Shown piece by piece: positions 11,903 through 22,776 of a stretch of 64,000 bases of DNA; positions within the stretch are counted from its first letter, which is position 1; the number at the start of each line of letters is the position of its first letter. The notes under the pieces were generated by a model, which was not told the origin of the DNA, made no database searches, and was given only the letters and a program-made list of their open reading frames with translations. The translations under genes and the position numbers were made by a program. The stretch comes from Piscicola geometra (lineage: Eukaryota; Annelida; Clitellata; Hirudinida; Piscicolidae): assembly GCA_943735955.1 (NCBI GenBank), contig OX030956.1, positions 2,659,412 through 2,723,411 on the forward strand, in the 5' to 3' direction.

Positions 11903-13565
11903 ATCATCTCGTTGTTAGGAAGGGCACCGCGATTGACCTTCCAAGACTCGCATATGCACCACTGCAAGTATATGCAAGCTACTTTCTGCAGGATTCTCAA
12001 TATCTCTTCGTCGCCATCTCCCCCTCTCTTTTCTCTCTTTCTCTCACCATCTACACATCTCTCTCTTGAATCATTATCATCTCTACAACGCCATCTTAAA
12101 TTACTTGCACACTAGTGTGTGCACGCGAGTAGGCACTTTCTGACCATTGTTAACATCATCCAGACATATTTTAAATTACTTTTGTGTTTAATTCCTTTTT
12201 ATTTAACTTCTTTGTTATTAAATACACTCAAATTATAGACACACTCAAACTTACAGATACAAACACACATACACAAACATACACATGCCCCAGTTTAATG
12301 AGAAAGTTATTGACGATGATGATGATGATGACGATGGTAGATTAGGAAATTGAATTTTTGCTTTTGTGATGACGTCATGGCAGGAATGGTCATCAGCACG
12401 ACGTTGGCCGAGCGCCCTATTCAAAAGTACCAACTCGTTTTGACTTTCAACAACCAATAACAACAGCTACAACAACAAAGAGCTCAAGTTGATTTTCCAG
12501 CTTTACGACTGTGGGCCGCTACATCTTAGAATCTTGTTTGGGCATTCGTTGAGCAAAATACTTGATAATAATAATAATAAATAATTCATTAATTCAGGAA
12601 AACTATCAGAGAAATGAAAGCCTTCTTATCTAGCTTATAATCTTTAAACTGTGTTCCGGGAAAGGTGGTCTGGTAGGTATGTGGTAAATCCATAGTTGAA
12701 GCCGAGATGAATTATTAAATCGGTCGGCAAGTCTCCCCATGACTGGCATGGTATTACTGATGAAACACAGTCGTGGCAAGGTGTTTAGAGCAATTAGAAA
12801 ATTCGCAGTGTTGAAGTGTTACTAGCGATTACTACTGAAGAGTCGACAACTAAGCAGGTTTCTTTAAAAATGAAAACTTGAAAAATAATCGCAAAAGAGC
12901 GCTATATAAAGGTTCCGATACAAAGCCTGCAGTGACCTGCACTGAGGGAGAAGGCAAATGAAAGATACATGAAGCAGCATGAAGCAGTTCCACCAGGGAG
13001 AGTCCAGTGCGTCATTGGAGCCAATTCTGCTTCAGTATGATTTATGTTATATAAAAGCTGTGAAGCATCCAGACAAGCAGGTGTGAAGGCAGTGCTGCAA
13101 TGAAATTAACAATAGCAACATCAATCAGTCAAATAAAGATATATAGCATCAAGGCCGTTTGAAGCGAGTCGCTTTTTGAACTGAGCAGTGATTTAATGCA
13201 TGATTTTTGTGGAGGTTTTTTCGATATAGCTGTCTGTTTCAGTTCGCCTAATTCCTCTTCTTAATCCCCAGCCAAGCCTCACTCTCTCACTACTCACCAT
13301 CCATTCTCACATTTCAACACTACTTTCCCATGTTTCGAGACCCTCTAAACATCCTCCGCCAGCACTCACCCTCTTCACTCCTCATTACCCTCCACCATCT
13401 TTCACTACACTCCTCCACCTCCTTCCAACCCTCTCCTCCACCTCCCTCCAACCTTCTCCTCCACCTCCCTTCAACCCTCTCCCTCCACACACTCCCTCCA
13501 ACCCTCTCCTCCACCTCCCTCCAAACCCCTCCCATCCACACACTCCCTCCACCCTGCCTTTCCCC
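11903..13565. other. ST7 / Smaug convergent intergenic region with a possible LINE-like 3' end
   Basis: No coding exon is supported. Around 12893-12912 the sequence AGAGCGCTATATAAAGG resembles the 3' end of the LINE at the window start (GAGCGCTATAGAAA). About 12600-12930 may therefore be an old LINE- or SINE-derived insertion on the plus strand, but this rests on a short match. At about 13330-13560 a CTCC/CCTCCA-rich tandem array lies just downstream of the Smaug stop. Confidence 0.35.
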
Positions 13566-14613
13566 TCATTCGTTGCCTGCCAGAGCATGGTCAGTCATCT
13601 TGATGCACAACGAGACCAGACTTGCGTGCAACACCTCAGTTGGACTTTTCAATTCTGTTGCGCTTGTTGCTAGGGGGACTGTTGCTTTAGTTGTTGTTGT
13701 TGTTGTGTAGTCGTTTCTTGCGTGTATAGATAGGAAGCTAGGTGGTACGTTGGTTTCTGCTGTGTAATGTGGTCCTTTTTTAAAATAGCTTAACCAAGCA
13801 AAATAATGTATGGAGATTATGAATATGACGCCATTAGTTTCTCATGTAAATGCATAAAAAGCACCAAAATATCCATTTGAAGTCCCTTACCTTTGGTGGG
13901 ATAGATCAAAAAGGAAGAGGAAGGAAGGGTGGAAGGAAGGGTGGAAGGAAGGGTGGAAGGAAGGGTGGAAGGAAGGGTGGGACGGAGAGAAGGACGGAGA
14001 GGGATGGAGTTCTCCGGAGCAGACTGAGTTCTTGACAAGGGGTCCTTCAACTTTGGTTGTAGTGAAAGTTTTGAGTGGAGTGGTAGGTGGATTGGTAATG
14101 GTTTAACGATTTAAAATGTTATAAATCTATATTTGTTTAAGTTTATGAGTAAAGTTATGAGAGGAAGTTAGCCCGCAAGAACACTCACCGCATGGAGTCT
14201 CGGATGAAGAAGTACTGCTGACGTTATAAGGTTCTTGTTGTTGTTGTTAATAGATGTGTTGTTGTCGATGTTGTTGTTGTCTTTGTCGTTGTTGTTGTTT
14301 TGGAAAGAAGGACTGTTGAAGGGAAGGTTGTTGTTGTTGTTGTTTTGTCGTTGTATCTCTTGTAGGAGTGTTTGTAGAAGTTGTTTGTTGATTTGGGTGG
14401 TGGGTAGTTGTTGTTGCTGTTGTTGTTCAGAGGTGCATGGGAGGAAGGAACTTTGATGACGTTTCAGTTGTGTGTGTTGTTGTTGTAAGTGATGTTGTTG
14501 TTGCTGTTGTTGTTGTTGTTGTTGTTGGAACAAACTCGACAACTGTTGTATACTCATGCCTTGCAGTCTTTGGTGCAATTGAGCGTTGGAATTGAGTTCA
14601 TTGAAAGTATTAC

Positions 14614-14647
<34 letters not shown>

Positions 14648-15239
14648 GATGCCAATGCTGCGAATAATATTGTTGTTGTTGAATACATTGTTGTTGTTTA
14701 ATACATTGTTGTTGTTATTGTTGTTGTAGATGTTGTAGTTGAAGGCATCGTTGAAAGAGTAAGGCTGTTTGAGGGACAGAGAGTTGGCTTGGAGTGGGGA
14801 GGAGTGGCGAGGTGTCAAGTGGTGGTGTTGGTGCGGGGTGGAGAAGGGCGTCAGAGACTTGGAGTGGCTGTGGAAGGAATGAATGAATGAAAAAATGAAG
14901 GATGGTTAATTTAAATTAAACCAAGACGATGACGATGACGATGACGACGATAAAGGATGGTTAATTTAAATTAAACCAGGATGATGATGACGATGACGAC
15001 GATGATGACGAAGACGAAGATGACGATGATGATGCGAGTATAAAGACACCTTAGTTTGGCTCTGGTGAGGTCCTTGCGCTGATGCAGTTGACAGCCACTG
15101 AGGAGTCGGTAGGCGAGGCTGCTCAAGTGTTCTTTGTGCTGACTACTGAATGACTGCGTGGTGGTTGTATGGGTAGTAGGGGTGAGTGGTTGATGAAGAA
15201 GGAGATGGAACCATCATCATCGTCATCATCCTCATCATC

Positions 15240-15331
<92 letters not shown>

Positions 15332-17055
15332 GGAGACATACGGGATGACAGAGACAGCGATGCAAGAGTTGCATGGATGAGTGGAGGATGGAAGGTTCTA
15401 TGGAGGAAGAAAGCAGACGAGTAGTTACTGTGGATGGATGGATGGATGGTTTAATGGATGGATGGATGGTTTAATGGATGGATGGATGGTTTAATGGATG
15501 GGTGGATTGATGGATGGATGGATGGATGGATGGTTTAATGGATGGATGGATGGATGGTTTAATGGATGGATGGATGGTTTAATGGATGGGTGGATTGATG
15601 GATGGATGGATGGATGGATGGTTTAATGGATGAATGGATGGATGGATGGATGGTTTAATGGATGGATGGATGGATGGTTTAATGGATGGGTGGATTGATG
15701 GATGGATGGATGGATGGATGGATGGATGGATGGATGGATGGATGGATGGATGGATGGATGGATAGATGGATGGATGGATTAATGGTTTAATGGATGGGTG
15801 GATTGATGGATTGATAGATGAATAAATGGATGGATAAAAGACACACTGACAGCTGTTTAAAAGATCGACAATGATAGAAATCAAGTCATGATTGTAGTAA
15901 GTTTCATCATATGTCATGTCTCCTTTATTGTTGTTTTCAATTGTTCTGCTGCTGATGTTACTGCTATTGTATTTTTTATTATTGTTTTTGTTGATGCTGT
16001 TGTTATTTTTGTTGTTGTTGGGAGAGGCACTGATTGGTGCTAGAAGAAGAGGTTTTAATCGATCCAAACAACCCTTCAAGTCTCCACCCTGCTCTATGTC
16101 CTGAGACGTTGGTGGTGATGGTGACGATGCCAAGCAAGTTTTTTTAAATTAATAAAAAAGATCTAATGAAAGCAATGATAATAATAATGATAAAATCCAG
16201 AAGTTCTAATACAACATCAACAATCGAAAAAACAACATTACCACAACAACAACTACTACAACTACTACAACTAAAACTGAACTAATAGAACAACTACTAC
16301 ACCACACAGCACCTGTTGAATGCAGAGAAGGGTCGAGGGTCTCTGACGCAGCTTGCAAACCTCGCTTAGAATCTTCTTAGAGGCTCCCTTCGTCACTCCC
16401 TTGGTGTTAGTAATAGTGGTGCAATCTGGTAGGTGGTGGCTTGTTGATGAGGTAATTCCATGCTAACTCCATCCTCAGTCACATTGAAACACGCGCTTAA
16501 ACATTCACGCAACACTATATCACACCTCACCATACTACATCACACTATGACCATACTACATCACACTTCACCATGACCACACTACATCACATCACACTAC
16601 ACGATGACCAAACTACACCACACTACACCATGACCACACCACACCACACTACATCACATCACACCACTCCACCATGACCACACTACACTACACTACACAC
16701 AATAACACTAGACCACACTACACCACATCACACTACACCAAACCACACCACACCACACCACACTACACCACACCACACTACACCACACCACACCACACCA
16801 CACTACACCACACCACACCACACCACACTACACCACACCACACTACACTACACCACACCACACTACACCACACCACTCCACACCACACCACACCACACTA
16901 CACCACACTACACCACACCACACCACACCACCCACTTGCGTCTTCAGCCACTCTTCTTCAAGAGCCAGCATGTCGTGGTAGCTGATGCTAGCCAGGAGAC
17001 CTGTGTACTTGTGTAGTCTTAAGCTCTTCAGCCACACAGACACGTCTGTTTGTGT

Positions 17056-17097
<42 letters not shown>

Positions 17098-17098
17098 A

Positions 17099-17131
<33 letters not shown>

Positions 17132-18653
17132 TGCTCTGTGCGTGTGTGTGTGTGTGTGTGTTCATCACATGCACCAACCCATCACTGCAGCATCATAAGG
17201 ACTTGGTGGCAGGCTGTATTGTGCACTCAAGGTGCTGTGATTACCACAATCCTCCCCCTCTGTCTTGTCAAGAGGGTGTGATGATAATGATGCTGATGTT
17301 GGCGGTGGTTGTGATGATGATGGTGGTGTTGATGATGATGTTGACAGTGATGGTGATATAGAAGTTTGAAAAGAAGATGATGATGATAATGATGCTGTTA
17401 CTAATGATGATAATGATAATGATGGAGGTGGTGATGATGGTGGTGGTTGTGGTGATGATGGTAGTGGTGATGATGGTGGTGGTGGGGATGGCTGAAGTAG
17501 GTAGGGGTTGATGGAGAGAGTTCTCTTGAGGATCGGATGTCTGCAACTGTTGATTGTTGTCGTTGCAGTTGAAATACATGACATTGTTGTGGTTGTTGTT
17601 GGTGTCGCTGTTGAATTATTTGTTGAGCTTGTTGATGGATAAAGAATAGATTTTGTGTTATTTGTTGCTTCAACAATCGACTTTGTTCGACTCAGGCTCA
17701 TCTTTGTCTTAGAGTTGCTTGTACTTGTTTTTGTTGTCGTTGCTGTGGTTTGTGCTGTTGATGTTAGTGTTGTTGCTGTTGCTTGTGAAGTTGTTTGTGC
17801 TATTTGAAATGTTGTTTTTATTTTTTTTGATGAATCTGTATGCGGCGTTGTTGTTGATTTAGTTGGCAAAGAAGATGCAGTTTGGGGTGCAGTGGCCAAA
17901 ACTGATGTCGTCTGCAGGTGTTGTATAAGAAGAAAAAAAAACTCACTGCAACACTGTGAATATGAACTCGTTAAAATTTGATTTTTTGCCTTTTCTACAA
18001 CTATTGGCAATCAAGATAATGCTTTGAAGTGGAAAGCAATTTTGAATTACAAACCATGTGTCTTGTGCTCAAGTGCTGGTTCACAAAGACCCACTGCTGC
18101 AGACAGGCTGACAACTGAGTTACATCATCGTGCCGGAAAACCCCTTGTTGTCGCATGCACGCCACTACTGCCATCACCTGAGACACCAAGGATGTCCTCA
18201 AATTGAGGACGATGTGAAAGACCAGTTTGAGGAATTGTTTGGCACTGTCGCTATTCTGAGGGCTGAGCAAAGGTAAGAGAAGTGCCATCTTATACAGTGA
18301 GTAAGCGACGTCGTCAACACACAAGTCTGCTATGTAGTCTGTGTGGTTGTTATCATGTATGCTTTTCAGTTCATATTATTATTATGAAGTTCATAATGTA
18401 TAAATAAAATCAATTTGAAACAACTGCACAGCACCACCAAATCACACTCACCACTGTCATTGGCTTGTGCGTGCAAGGAATGTACATCGCTTCCAAGACG
18501 TACAAACTCTGGCAAAGTGTGTGTCAGCAACACAAGCTGCTCAACCTTCAACTCACCCATCAAGGTGTACAACAGAAAAAACTGCTCGTCTGAAGGCCTT
18601 TCCACAAACCATTTTTTCACTTTCTCGCATTTTTCTTTAGCCAAGTTTGTCAT
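13566..18653 (-). CDS. SAMD4: Smaug / SAMD4 homologue (SAM-domain RNA-binding translational repressor), 10 exons
   Basis: Exons in transcript order: 18452-18653, 18055-18338, 17179-17911, 16936-17045, 16313-16399, 15847-16100, 15050-15145, 14189-14867, 13891-14050, 13566-13654. Phases close to give 897 residues. Seen: an N-terminal helical region ending LHAQANDSG (vertebrate LEREANSPG); the SAM domain split over two exons, with [18 protein letters not shown] then [18 protein letters not shown], including the basic face that binds the Smaug recognition hairpin; then [19 protein letters not shown]; and the C-terminal tail [15 protein letters not shown], matching the family's SLCLSMTEHALGD. Smaug proteins act in the cytoplasm, binding hairpins in target mRNAs and recruiting repressors and the CCR4-NOT deadenylase. 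The 733-nt exon is Thr/Ser/Pro-rich. The 679-nt exon is poly-Asn/poly-Gln. The exon at 13891 carries a 12-bp repeat coding Thr-Leu-Pro-Ser. The 15847/15145 junction is the least certain. Confidence 0.93.
13913..13981. repeat. 12-bp coding tandem repeat (GGAAGGAAGGGT) in the Smaug gene
   Basis: About five copies of a 12-bp unit. On the minus strand they read Thr-Leu-Pro-Ser within the penultimate Smaug exon, so copy-number change would keep frame. Confidence 0.85.
14225..14735. repeat. TTG/CAA trinucleotide tracts coding poly-Asn and poly-Gln in Smaug
   Basis: Several TTG-rich blocks on the plus strand read on the minus strand as runs of AAC (Asn) or CAA/CAG (Gln) inside the 679-nt Smaug exon. 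Two runs (about 14485-14526 and 14605-14650) are close to pure. Confidence 0.9.
14905..15045. repeat. Duplicated GGTTAATTTAAATTAAACC palindromic block plus GAC/GAT repeat
   Basis: The near-palindrome GGTTAATTTAAATTAAACC occurs twice (about 14907 and 14960). Each copy is followed by a GATGACGAC-type trinucleotide tract. Both lie in a Smaug intron. Confidence 0.8.
15215..15330. repeat. (CAT)n microsatellite in a Smaug intron
   Basis: A long, nearly pure CAT array. Poly-Asp, poly-Met and poly-Ile frames across it are artefacts. Confidence 0.95.
15432..15835. repeat. GGAT-based compound minisatellite with TTTAATGGATGG spacers
   Basis: GGATGGATGG runs are regularly interrupted by TTTAATGGATGGATGG and by TGGGTGGATTGATGG. 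The result is a higher-order repeat of roughly 130 bp, present about three times. Confidence 0.88.
16490..16933. repeat. ACCACACT/ACCACACC array in a Smaug intron
   Basis: About 440 bp of imperfect CACACCA/CACTACA units. It ends at the donor of the first SAM-domain exon (minus strand). Confidence 0.92.
17046..17162. repeat. (GT)n tract forming the acceptor side of the SAM exon
   Basis: GT repeat on the plus strand, so CA repeat on the Smaug transcript. It fills almost the whole 133-base intron between the Thr/Ser-rich exon and the first SAM exon. Confidence 0.9.
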
Positions 18654-18983
18654 GAAGATTTTGTGGTATATGCGACTTCACCTTATCACTTTATGATGTC
18701 TTGTCCTTCTTTGAAGTGATTTAAACATTTTGATTATAAATAATAAAGGAGATTAACTTTAAATTATGTTTTAAAATATTGAATATGAACAAGGAAGTAT
18801 TTAGTTAGAATGTTTAAATACGAATTTAGTTTAGTTTTAAAAATATTTTTTTCTGAGTACTTTTTTTGAAGAATTAAAGTTTTTCTAAATAAAATGCATA
18901 ATTCAATTACTTTTATTACATTCATTTTTTTAAATGACCAATTTTCAGTAGTTATAACTTAAATTCAGATTATGCAAATTTAA
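18654..18983. promoter_or_regulatory. Shared upstream region of divergent Smaug and FAM204A genes
   Basis: Only 330 bases separate the two divergent start codons (18653 minus, 18984 plus). The interval is strongly AT-rich. No clear TATA box or initiator could be assigned. A shared bidirectional promoter is inferred from the spacing alone. Confidence 0.45.
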
Positions 18984-19816
18984 ATGGAGGAAAGTAGTAT
19001 TTCTGACGAAGATGAGCTCAAATCCAAACCTGAGAGCATTTCAGAAGGAATGTGGCAAAGGTTTTGCAACGTTGAACAGAAAATTGAAACAATAAATAAA
19101 AAAGATCCACTCAAAAAATTGTAAATAATTTAATAAATTCAGTTGATAGTTATATTCATTATTAAATAATGATTATTTGCATATTAATTAATTCTTAAAA
19201 TTGTAATTTCTAAAATAATTTCATTGCTAGTATACACTATTTAAAAAAATTATATATTTTATTGTTACAGAAAATATCATAACAAATCCAAAGAAAACAC
19301 TAAATTGACTGAAAATGTGAAAGATGAAAAAAATGGCTACTGGAATGGTAATGCTATTAATAAACGAGATTAATTTTATGAAGTGTGAATTATTTTTATG
19401 TTGGTTTATTTTGCTAAGTCTTTTATAAGATCCACTATTTAGACAAATTGCATTATTTAAATTAAATTATCTTCCAAATAATTTTACTCACTCTATACCC
19501 CTCAGATTTAAAACCATACATAAATGTGAACAGTCACTTAGCAAGAACGTCTGGCACCCCAAAGAGAAAAGCTCCGAGTGTCATGGAGTTGAGAATCGAG
19601 AGTGCATTGAAGGCAAGAAAGTATAATGTCGCGATGGAACTGAATGATCAGCTGGCTGGCAGGGAACTGGCCAAGACACTTGCTGATGCTTGTGATGCCA
19701 AGAGGTTTGACGAGGAACGAAAGAGAAAGGAAGAAGAAAAGAGGAAGAAAAATGAAAGAAAGGTGGTTTGGAGGTTTGAGCAGAAAGAAAGATGGCAAAC
19801 AAAAGGCAACATGTGA
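18984..19816 (+). CDS. FAM204A: FAM204A homologue, 3 exons
   Basis: Exons 18984-19120, 19271-19347 and 19506-19816 give 174 residues. Seen: an acidic N-terminus (MEESSISDEDELKSK), then SEGMWQRFCNVEQK, which resembles the family's conserved short motif around IPIDMWNKFQ. The C-terminal half has helical RIESALKARKYNVAMELNDQ and LAGRELAKTLADA. It ends in a Lys/Glu-rich helix and KVVWRFEQKERWQTKGNM, which matches the vertebrate ending LAWGFEAKKRWETKSNM. Vertebrate FAM204A (C10orf84) is a small nuclear protein of unknown function, about 230 residues, so this copy is somewhat shorter. It converges tail to tail with TRAPPC1, with about 180 bases between the stop codons. Confidence 0.87.
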
Positions 19817-19996
19817 AGTGGGAAGGTCACTCTATTTTTCATGTGTTTTTTTATGTATATTTGATTTTATTCAAATATATTATCTTCTTATGACAAACTT
19901 TAGGAAACTTTTCATAATATATTTTGTATTAAATTTTTTTCCAAAATTTCACTAGAGTCCTATAAAGAGAGTATTGACTAATAGGAGCAAGGGTAG

Positions 19997-20875
19997 TTAA
20001 ATAGAGGGAGCAGAAAAGGGTAGACTGGAGATGAACTCGTGAACTTTCAGTCTGAAGAGGTCACTCTGGATGGGTTCGTTGAGGTTACACAGGGGACTCT
20101 TGTCGATGTATTCCACAAACACCTGTGTGTCCATGGTCTTTGTATGTTGTCTTCATTTGCAAAATTCGTGAGTGAGACTAATGGATGTTCAATTAGAATA
20201 ATTATTAAATATATTTAATAACCAAGAATTGAAGCCGAAACCAGTATTTCTAGTTTTTGAAATCTATAAATTAAAAAAATTATAATTTTAAATGAATGTG
20301 CCCTTTATAAACCTAAAAACGACCTGGCTGTAGAGCTGCTGGAGGATTTCTCGAACATTGCCAACATTGAGGTCAGTGTTCAAAAGAAACTTCAAACCAC
20401 TGGGTGTCTCATAAAAGTTCAGCTTGTAGCAATTTGTTCTGTAGCTTATTAAACCCTCTTTTCTGTGTTTGATGAAAAAAGCCATATTTTAAGAAGGATT
20501 ATATTTTTTACTTTCTGAACATTAAATGTAAAAAAACTGCATAAAAATATTTTTATCTTAATGGAAATTATTATTAATTTTTGTATGTATTAGTAGGCTT
20601 TACTGATCAAAGGGAGAAAGCCTACTGGCAAATGACTTCAAAGAAAACAACATTCCAAACATCAACTTGAACTCCTGAAATTATTAATTGCAATATTTTA
20701 ATGCAGAATAATATTGAATCAATAGTATTATTAAACCATTTTGAAGATTTTGCTTCAGGAAAAATAAATTTCTAACCTCATCTTGTGATAACAGAGACTT
20801 TTTGTTTCGTTCCCACTCCTGGTAGTAAAGACAAGTACCAACACGGTTGAATATGTACAAATTGAAAACAGTCAT
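19997..20875 (-). CDS. TRAPPC1: TRAPP complex subunit 1 (Bet5 family), 4 exons
   Basis: Exons in transcript order: 20777-20875, 20604-20674, 20324-20462, 19997-20122. The product is 144 residues, against 145 in human. Seen: MTVFNLYIFNRVGTCLYYQE, EFKLMFGMLFSLKSF, KLNFYETPSGLKFLLNTDL and SSLPFSAPSI at the end, all aligning with the longin-like fold of TRAPPC1. The protein is part of the TRAPP tethering complexes, which act as Rab1 exchange factor in ER-to-Golgi and Golgi traffic. The start at 20875 was chosen because it matches the family's MTVxNLY; an upstream in-frame ATG at 20887 is also possible. Confidence 0.97.
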
Positions 20876-21104
20876 TTCTGAAACCACTTTTATACTTTTA
20901 CTTGATATTTCAGCAACCGTTTAAAAGTTAATAGTTTTTTCAAATAATTATAAAACGAATACATTTGTGAAATAAGCATAAACTTTAAAATTTATTATTT
21001 TATTTTAATTATTAAATATTTAGTTAATAACTTTTAAATATTTCTTTTACCTGTATTACAAAGAGGTAGGTACATTTTTGAATCAAGAGTTCTGATGGTT
21101 GACT
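20876..21104. promoter_or_regulatory. Short head-to-head spacer between TRAPPC1 and the HtrL-like gene
   Basis: 229 bases of AT-rich DNA lie between divergent start codons and must contain both 5' UTRs. A shared promoter is inferred from spacing only. Confidence 0.4.
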
Positions 21105-22706
21105 ATGAGAATTAATCATGTTTCGATTTTAAAGATTTTAAAGTGTTTAATTGTGTTTTTAACAATCTTTTTGGTAATATGTTTTGTTTTTGTCTCATTA
21201 GAGGTAAGTGCTCTCATTGACATTATTATTGTTATTATCTGAGATTTTGAACAGATTTTTTGGTCTGGTGCAGCTGTGCTGCTTCTAACTAGATAGTATT
21301 TTTATTTTTATATACTATAATTATTAACTTTTATTGTTGTTTATACAATTCAGCAGAACCACAAGATACATACCAGTACTCTCAGAACCCAGTCTAATGA
21401 GGCATCACGATTGCCATACAAGTTCAACCACAGCAGGGTAGATGAAGAGGGTTTGTTGGAGAGGTGGGTAGACTACAGTCTCGACGAGCTGGATGGTAGC
21501 ACCACCTTCGTGAGTGCCTACTTTGACCTTGGATCGTTCCAGAAGGGCGACACAGGCTTTCACACAAGTGGTGAGGGGTTCTTGAAAGAGGAGGTTTCAA
21601 ATTAAACATAATGGTAAGCCACTTCTTTAGACCACCATTAGTTGTAGACAGGGATAATAAGGATATGGGTTGAGCACTGCATCTTGTTAAAGAATTATAA
21701 TACAGGACATTAGTGTGGTCTCATACTGTGCTTCGAATAATATAAGTAAGGATGATGATTATGATGACGATGATGATAATTAATTATCTAAATTCATTTT
21801 CAATCATTCATCTTTGAAGCAATGTACAAAAAGTGGATTAGTATCTTTAGACGACTCGACAGCAATCTCATCATCTACCTCGAGGACGCAAGTCTGGAGG
21901 CTTACGTCAAACTACTGCGTACCGAGATGCTGACAAAGACAAAGATTATCATGGTGAGGAGGGAAGACTTGAACAGTTTCAAGTATAAGGAAGAGTTTGC
22001 TGAGATCTTCAAACAAAAGGGCTACCCACAATACCACCCGAACACCGTAATGCCTGATTACGCATGCGCCATGCACGCCAAGTATGAATTGCTGAGGAGG
22101 GCTATAGTTCAAAACCCCTTCAAGAGCAGGTACTTTGCCTGGCTGGACGTGGGTCTTTTCAGGGAGATGGTGGAAAAAGGCAATCCTCTGACAGATCATG
22201 AAAGCCTCTTCTCACTGCAACTGCCGCCCCAGTTCAACTCCTCGTGCATCTCGTACACGCAAGTGCAAGCCAGACGACCCCACCTCACCACCATCGACAT
22301 CGTCTACGCCAACATCGTGTGGCTGTGTGGCTGCTACTTCATCGGCTCTGTTGACATCCTTTTCAAGTTACTTTTTTATATTTATAAATTAATTAAATAC
22401 ACACATACTGATATGCATGCACACACGCCCACACACAAACACACACACACACACGCACGCACACTCACACAAACACACACACACAAACACACACACATAC
22501 ACAAACACTACAGATGGACAGCGGAATATGAAGAAGGAGTAAGGTGGATGATGAGGAGGAGATTGATGAGCAGTGATCAGCAAGTGATTTACGCACTGCA
22601 CAATAACCACCTCTCCAGCACCTGTCTGCAACTCTACATCTCAGACGGTTCGTTCAACAAGTGGTTCTACCTGGCCTTCATCTCCAGGACCTTCCAACTG
22701 CCTTGA
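21105..22706 (+). CDS. HtrL/YibB-family protein, type II membrane topology, 4 exons
   Basis: Exons 21105-21203, 21354-21570, 21820-22366 and 22514-22706 give 351 residues. Seen: a short basic N-terminus, then one hydrophobic segment (residues about 13-32) that would act as signal anchor. The body has TTFVSAYFDLGSFQ, MYKKWISIFRRLDSNLIIYL, KTKIIMVRREDLNSFKY and YFAWLDVGLFREM (an aromatic-W-x-D block typical of the family), ending with MSSDQQVIYALHNN. This matches the HtrL/YibB domain, first described in enterobacterial lipopolysaccharide loci and also found in nematodes and some other invertebrates. The family resembles glycosyltransferases, but no activity can be read from the sequence. A Golgi lumenal enzyme is the best inference. 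Intron 3 contains a CA-repeat acceptor side. Confidence 0.9.
22400..22512. repeat. (CA)n tract at the 3' end of an HtrL-like intron
   Basis: Imperfect CA repeat running up to the acceptor CTACAG at 22508-22513. Confidence 0.9.
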
Positions 22707-22736
22707 TGGCGTGCTTCTCTTTGCAATATGAAATCT

Positions 22737-22773
<37 letters not shown>
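22737..22773. repeat. (GAT)n microsatellite
   Basis: About twelve GAT units, 30 bases after the HtrL-like stop codon. Confidence 0.93.
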
Positions 22774-22776
<3 letters not shown>

